Assembly: GCF_037893015.1 (NCBI RefSeq)
Contig: NC_133658.1
Span: forward strand, 286,259,719 to 286,323,718
DNA length: 64,000 nt
DNA from: Macrotis lagotis
Lineage: Eukaryota > Chordata > Mammalia > Peramelemorphia > Peramelidae
Direction: 5' to 3'
Part shown: positions 59,691 to 64,000 of the stretch, piece after piece
Layout of the letters: each line of letters starts with the position of its first letter
Position numbering within the stretch: position 1 is the stretch's first letter
The notes under the pieces: model-generated
Seen by the model: the letters and a program-made list of their open reading frames with translations, nothing else
Databases searched by the model: none
What the model was told of the DNA's origin: nothing
Made by a program: the position numbers and the translations under genes

Positions 59691-59964
59691 CTACCATTAC
59701 ACATTTCTTTGCTTCCCTTCTAGTTTTAGTACCCTGAAAGGGAAATCTGGTCAGGAGGGAACTGCCTATGAGGGAATAGGCCTAGAATGCAGTAGAAGGT
59801 CTGTGAAGTAGAAAGAACTTCTAAAACCCTGGAAAAAGAAGTACCAAAGCAGTTAACCAAATGAAATGAAGACTTATCTTGCCCTGTAGTCTTCAAAAAA
59901 GAGAGAGAGAGAGAAAGGTCCTCATGGCTTAGGGAAAGGGATATGTTGGAGCAAGTTCATAAAA

Positions 59965-60130
59965 GTTCTGGGGAGATATTGTTAAATTTTTCAATTGAGC
60001 ATTTTCACTTCGAAAATCATAAACATTACAAATCTAGCCTTGATTTATTATTTTGCGATTATCTAGACTTAGGAAAGTGTTGAAGAAAAAGTTAATAATG
60101 CTAATTAAACTTAAAAATATGTTGTATTTT
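59965..60130. repeat. Unclassified repeat RC, copy 2
   Basis: CATTTTCACTTCGAAAATCA, TTGATTTATTATTTTGCGAT, TATCTAGACTTAGGAAAGTG and GAAAAAGTTAATAATGCTAA match copy 1 at 27460-27900, here without the SINE. Confidence 0.6.
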
Positions 60131-61162
60131 TTTTTTGGTGTTGTTGAACTACCAGCAAATTCCTGCTTAGGTCACTTGTAGTCTCTTTCAGTGATGTAAA
60201 GATATCATATTCCCTACTCCCACCCCAAAACTCAAAATTCAGCAGTAAGAGAGGAGAAGGCAAAGAAATGTCTATCACCCTCTCCCCTTTTCCCCTAGAA
60301 TCTGCTCTTTCCGATTGTTTTCTTAGGATTTCATGACAGAGGTCCTCATTCTCCACCTCCTCCTGAGTAACTGAGGTCCTTTGTGCTCCTTCCTCAAGCC
60401 TCTATAACCTTTTCACACACTCTAGGCTGACCTTTTGGTCTACTGAGCAGAGAGCAAGGTGAGATGCAAAGATCCTGTGATAGGTATCAGGAGATGGAAT
60501 TTTAATTTTGGCTTTGCCAGTAACAAGACAGGTAGCTAAGAAAAACCCTTTCCCCTCCTTGACCCTCAGTTTTCTCTTCTAAAATTAGTATTAGAATACA
60601 AATGCAATGTGAATATGGAAAGAGGGCTAGAAACATGGGTTTGGAAGAACTGGAATCAGATTCCTGTTCAGCCTCTTCCTATGTGTCTGACTCTGGATTA
60701 GTCTGTCATTTCTCTATGATTTGGTTGTCTAACTGTAAAACAAGGGATTTGAACTTAGCTAACTACTGGATCCTTTCTAGCTCTAGGTTATATGATTTAT
60801 GAACACTTGCCTGCCTTACAAGAACAATTGTGACAATCAACCAAAATAGTGGGCATATTTTGGGGAAAAAAATCAGTTTTCATTACTGAAGTATTAGGTA
60901 TTCTGTCACCTTGAGTCTATATAAGCTCCTTGTGACTAGATCCTGTGCTTTCCCCATTGTGCATAGAACTGATTGAGCATAAAGTGAATGCTCAATAAAT
61001 ACTTGTTGGATTGGACAAGTTCCCTCCCCAAAAATTTTCCTCCTTTTTCTTCCTCATCTATCATGAGCAAAGAAAAATCAGAAGGGAGGAAATGTATATT
61101 ATTTTCAAAATATAGAACCTGAGGTTTCATCTGTGCAGGGAGAAAATTCCCTCTACCAGTGC

Positions 61163-61165
<3 letters not shown>

Positions 61166-61210
<45 letters not shown>
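61166..61210. repeat. (CA)n microsatellite
   Basis: About 22 perfect CA units. Confidence 0.97.
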
Positions 61211-61212
<2 letters not shown>

Positions 61213-61899
61213 GACCATCTCCTGCTTATGGTCTGAGGAATTTGCCTAGAGCTCTGAGAGGGTAAATGACTTGTCTAGGGTCATCCAATCATTTCTTACC
61301 TTTTAGAAGCAAGATTAGCCCAAGTTTATGGTTAGTTCTCTTTCAACTATACCTCACTTCCTTACCCACATTTTTTAGGAAAGCTAAACAACATAGCAAC
61401 AATACAGCCTATTAAGTTATGTCTTCCCTCTTTCCTCCTCTTCCACCCCCTATCCCACTTCCCATTCCCCTTAGCCCACTAGGAATCAGACTGATTTAGC
61501 TTATGATGATCATGAGGGTTGTGGCTTTCAGTTGGAGGAGGCTGATAAAGGAGATGGCTGGGCCTGTTGTGGCTAGAGTTCCTTCCCTCTGCCTTTTGTG
61601 CTGAATAGACACATTCCTTCCAGGGGCTCTGTGTATCAGGGATGAAAGCCTGGCAAGCCAATTTAGAATTCTTTTTTATTTTTGTCTCAGTCTGTGGGAG
61701 AATTAGGTACTCAATAAGTAAATACAAAGCATGCCAAGTATGTGCAGAATTCTCCCTCTTTTTTGCACATTATGTTGTTTTAGCAATTATATAAGTGTGA
61801 CTGTTGTACTCCCTAAATTATTCTGTTAAGTTCCCTGAGGGCAGGAACCCTGTCTTCTTGCTTCTCCTACAGTTTCTGGTATTCATTTCTAGACTATCT

Positions 61900-62290
61900 C
61901 ATCTTAAGACAGTTACTGACAAGACAGAGCAAACCCAGGAGGGAATGACTAGGATAGGAAGAAGTTAGGGGCCTTGCCATATGAGGATTGGTTGGAAAAA
62001 ACTGGAGACATTTAGCATTGAGAAGAGAACCCTTGGGGGCTATCTATAAATAGTTGAGAGGATGTCTTTTGGGAGAGATACTAGGCTTGATTTATTTGGA
62101 TCAGAGGAGGGCAACTCTTGGAGCAATACTGGAAGTTCAAGGTAGGCATGGAAAAATCTTCTCAATGATTAAGACTATCCCAAAGCAGGATAGGTTACCT
62201 TGTTCAGGTAGTGAGGCCTGGAAGTCTTCAAGAGAAGGTTGGACAGTCACTTGTCAGGGATGTTAGATGCTATTAGGATTTGGAGAGCCT
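61900..62290 (+). repeat. CR1/L3-type LINE 3' UTR
   Basis: TGAGGATTGGTTGGAAAAAA, TTTAGCATTGAGAAGAGAAC and GAGGATGTCTTTTGGGAGAG, GTCTTCAAGAGAAGGTTGGA follow the known L3/CR1 3' UTR order. Confidence 0.7.
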
Positions 62291-62875
62291 GGGATTCATT
62301 ACCTTCCGATCAAGAATTCGGAGTTGAGAACCCAGTATGTGCTCTGTACTTGATAAACTGCATTTAGAGACCTTGAAAATGAGCATCAGGAAAGGACCTT
62401 GATTTCCTCTTCAAAAATATATTTCACAGTTCCTACAATGCTTCTAATGAGTGACCAAGAAAGAACTAGAGACCTAGAGAATATCAGAGTTAATAAATTA
62501 CTTTGTATCTTTGCATGTAGTTGGAAAAAACAAATTAATTTAAAAAAAGAAATTCCTTTAGAGGTCATCTAGTCCAAATGGCACCTGAACAAGAACATAA
62601 ACCCAACATCAATGGAAGGCTTCATGGCTCTAGACTTGATGTTAGAAAGACCTTGGTTTAAATCTTACCACAGACATTTAATAACTGTGTAACCTTGGTA
62701 AGTTAAATCCTCAGCCTCAGTTTCCTTATTTGTAAAATGAGGATCATGATAAAATTCAACAGGCTTGATGAAAGGAACAAATGGGAAACTAAACAGAGAT
62801 TTTTGTTAGTATTATATAAATATTAACTATTACTAATGTAATTATGTTGCTATATAAATGTTAGCTATCCGATCT

Positions 62876-63031
62876 TTTTTTTTTTTTGTAGTTTTTGCAA
62901 GGCAATGGGGTTAAGTGGCTTGCCCAAGGCCACACAGCTAGGTAATTATTAAGTGTCTGAGACTGGATTTGAACTCAGGTACTCCTGACTCCAGGGCCGG
63001 TGCTCTATCCACTGCTCCACCTAGCCACCCC
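62876..63031 (-). repeat. Poly-A marsupial SINE (antisense) with target duplication
   Basis: TTTTGCAAGGCAATGGGGTT, GCCACACAGCTAGGTAATTA, GACTGGATTTGAACTCAGG and CTCCACCTAGCCACCCC are present. TAGCTATCCGATCTT (62862-62876) and TAGCTATCCAATCTT (63032-63046) flank it with one mismatch. Confidence 0.92.
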
Positions 63032-63464
63032 TAGCTATCCAATCTTAACCCAAAGATCTCTAGTGAGTGAAAATTCACTACTTCCCAAGTCTAGTTTATT
63101 TTGGTATGGTATTAGTTGTTTGAAGGATTTACCTTATATTCAGATTGGCTTCTTTTCTTACCTGATCCTACTCTAGGGGCCAAGCAAGGTAAGACTAATT
63201 CTTTTTGTAGGGGTGAATCTTTTAGCTACCTGAAGACATCTGAATGATTGATTGATTAAATAAATGAAGGAAGCATTTATCAAGTGTTTATTATGTACAA
63301 AGGAAAGCATGAGCATACAGATAGAAGAGCAAGACAGTTCCTGCTTTTATGGAGTTCATAATTCTGTTGGGAATAATAATGCATCTGGAAGGTTTCAGCT
63401 ACAAGTCAGATGGAAAAATCCCATAATCCTTAGGGGGCAGTGCCAAAACAGATGTTAATGCTGA

Positions 63465-63725
63465 TTTTTGTCATTTCCATTGACAAAAATCATAATTTTT
63501 ATTCTTGAAATATTTAACAAAATTTTCAATGGCAAGAACTTTCCTTTCTGGATCCTCAGGCACTATGTCCATAGCACCTGCTGGAGATGCATTTCCCATA
63601 GGGGTGGCTTCCCAGGATGATGACAAAGAACTGGAATCTAAGGGTCTTGTATTCAGAGTTCTGGGCTGTCTTCATCAGAGTCTGAAGGAATGTGGTGGTC
63701 CAGGTGAGGGTGGGGGTTTGACTTG
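63465..63725. repeat. Unclassified repeat RB, copy 2
   Basis: GTCATTTCCATTGACAAAAA, GGCAAGAACTTTCCTTTCTG, GCTTCCCAGGATGATGACAA, CATCAGAGTCTGAAGG and GGGTTTGACTTGTCTGAC parallel copy 1 at 47815-48100. The element probably extends past the window, as 63730-64000 also looks non-unique. Confidence 0.55.
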
Positions 63726-64000
63726 TCTGACATCTGTTTGTCTCTCCTCAAAATGCTTGCTACTTTAGCTAGACTGGCTTGCCTGCCCTGTGGGGGAGCA
63801 GCTGGTTGGCAGGGAGTCATCTCTCTAGATGACTGCTGTAAGGATTGAGCTGTAAGAATACTGCCATGCCCAGGACTCCTGTGCCCATCTCTCTGTTGGT
63901 AGTATTTGGACTATCTTCCTTAAGTGAAATATCCACAGCCTCATCAGTAGCTCTTTCCATGACATGATGACTAGTTCCCTTACCAGCTAGTGGATCTTCT

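Noticed and set aside
757-63031. Possible tRNA genes (A/B-box-like words such as GAGTTCAAATCC) at many positions
   Set aside because: All sit in tRNA-derived SINE heads followed by SINE bodies; none can fold into an intact cloverleaf by inspection.
55680-64000. Search for the next SARDH exon (RFHHSLTDHPRW-like)
   Set aside because: No matching coding sequence with splice sites was seen, so the exon probably lies beyond the window.

Overview
The window is vertebrate nuclear DNA and almost certainly marsupial. It holds spliced exons with canonical GT-AG sites, dense SINEs and LINEs, and many microsatellites. The SINEs are tRNA-headed families typical of metatherians: a poly-A form with a GGCAGCTAGGTGG-type head, a form with a long RTE/BovB-like tail, and MAR1-like copies. 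The LINE-1 copies also look metatherian. The poly-A SINE ends in CCTTGCAAAA, which I associate from memory with Australian marsupials (possibly a dasyurid); this species-level guess is weak.

Two protein-coding genes lie head to tail on the + strand. Positions 570-13230 hold the last nine coding exons of VAV2, a Rho-family guanine nucleotide exchange factor. They encode the SH3-SH2-SH3 tail through the stop codon, followed by a roughly 2.7 kb 3' UTR with a poly-A signal at 15944. Every junction keeps the frame and about 290 residues can be read. Positions 28419-55679 hold the first nine coding exons of SARDH, mitochondrial sarcosine dehydrogenase: targeting peptide, FAD-binding Rossmann motif, flavin-linking His region and most of the oxidase domain (about 437 of roughly 918 residues). 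The rest of SARDH lies beyond 64000. VAV2 and SARDH are also tandem neighbours in human, so the order is ancestral to therian mammals. The two genes share no pathway: one is cytoplasmic signalling, the other mitochondrial one-carbon/choline catabolism.

Layout: 1-569 VAV2 intron; 570-13230 VAV2 exons with introns full of L2, L1, MIR and SINE copies; 13231-15970 VAV2 3' UTR; 15971-28355 intergenic or SARDH 5' region, including a CAG-repeat-bearing, slightly CpG-richer patch at 23400-23625 that is the best candidate for the SARDH first exon/promoter; 28356-28734 first coding exon; 28735-38396 a large intron holding a LINE cluster (L2-like, L1 and inserted SINEs at 30180-34290) and a probable antisense solo LTR that split a SINE (35570-36375); 38397-55679 the remaining SARDH exons; 55680-64000 the start of a long intron with a minisatellite, two repeat-poor tracts that could be regulatory, and more fossil repeats.

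I found no operon-like, CRISPR, tRNA, rRNA or novel multi-gene system. The most unusual items are a predicted GC-AG intron in SARDH, an 87-nt frame-neutral VAV2 exon with a weak donor, nested insertions with readable target-site duplications, three pairs of related unclassified repeats, a minisatellite apparently grown from a SINE segment, and an AT-rich hairpin.
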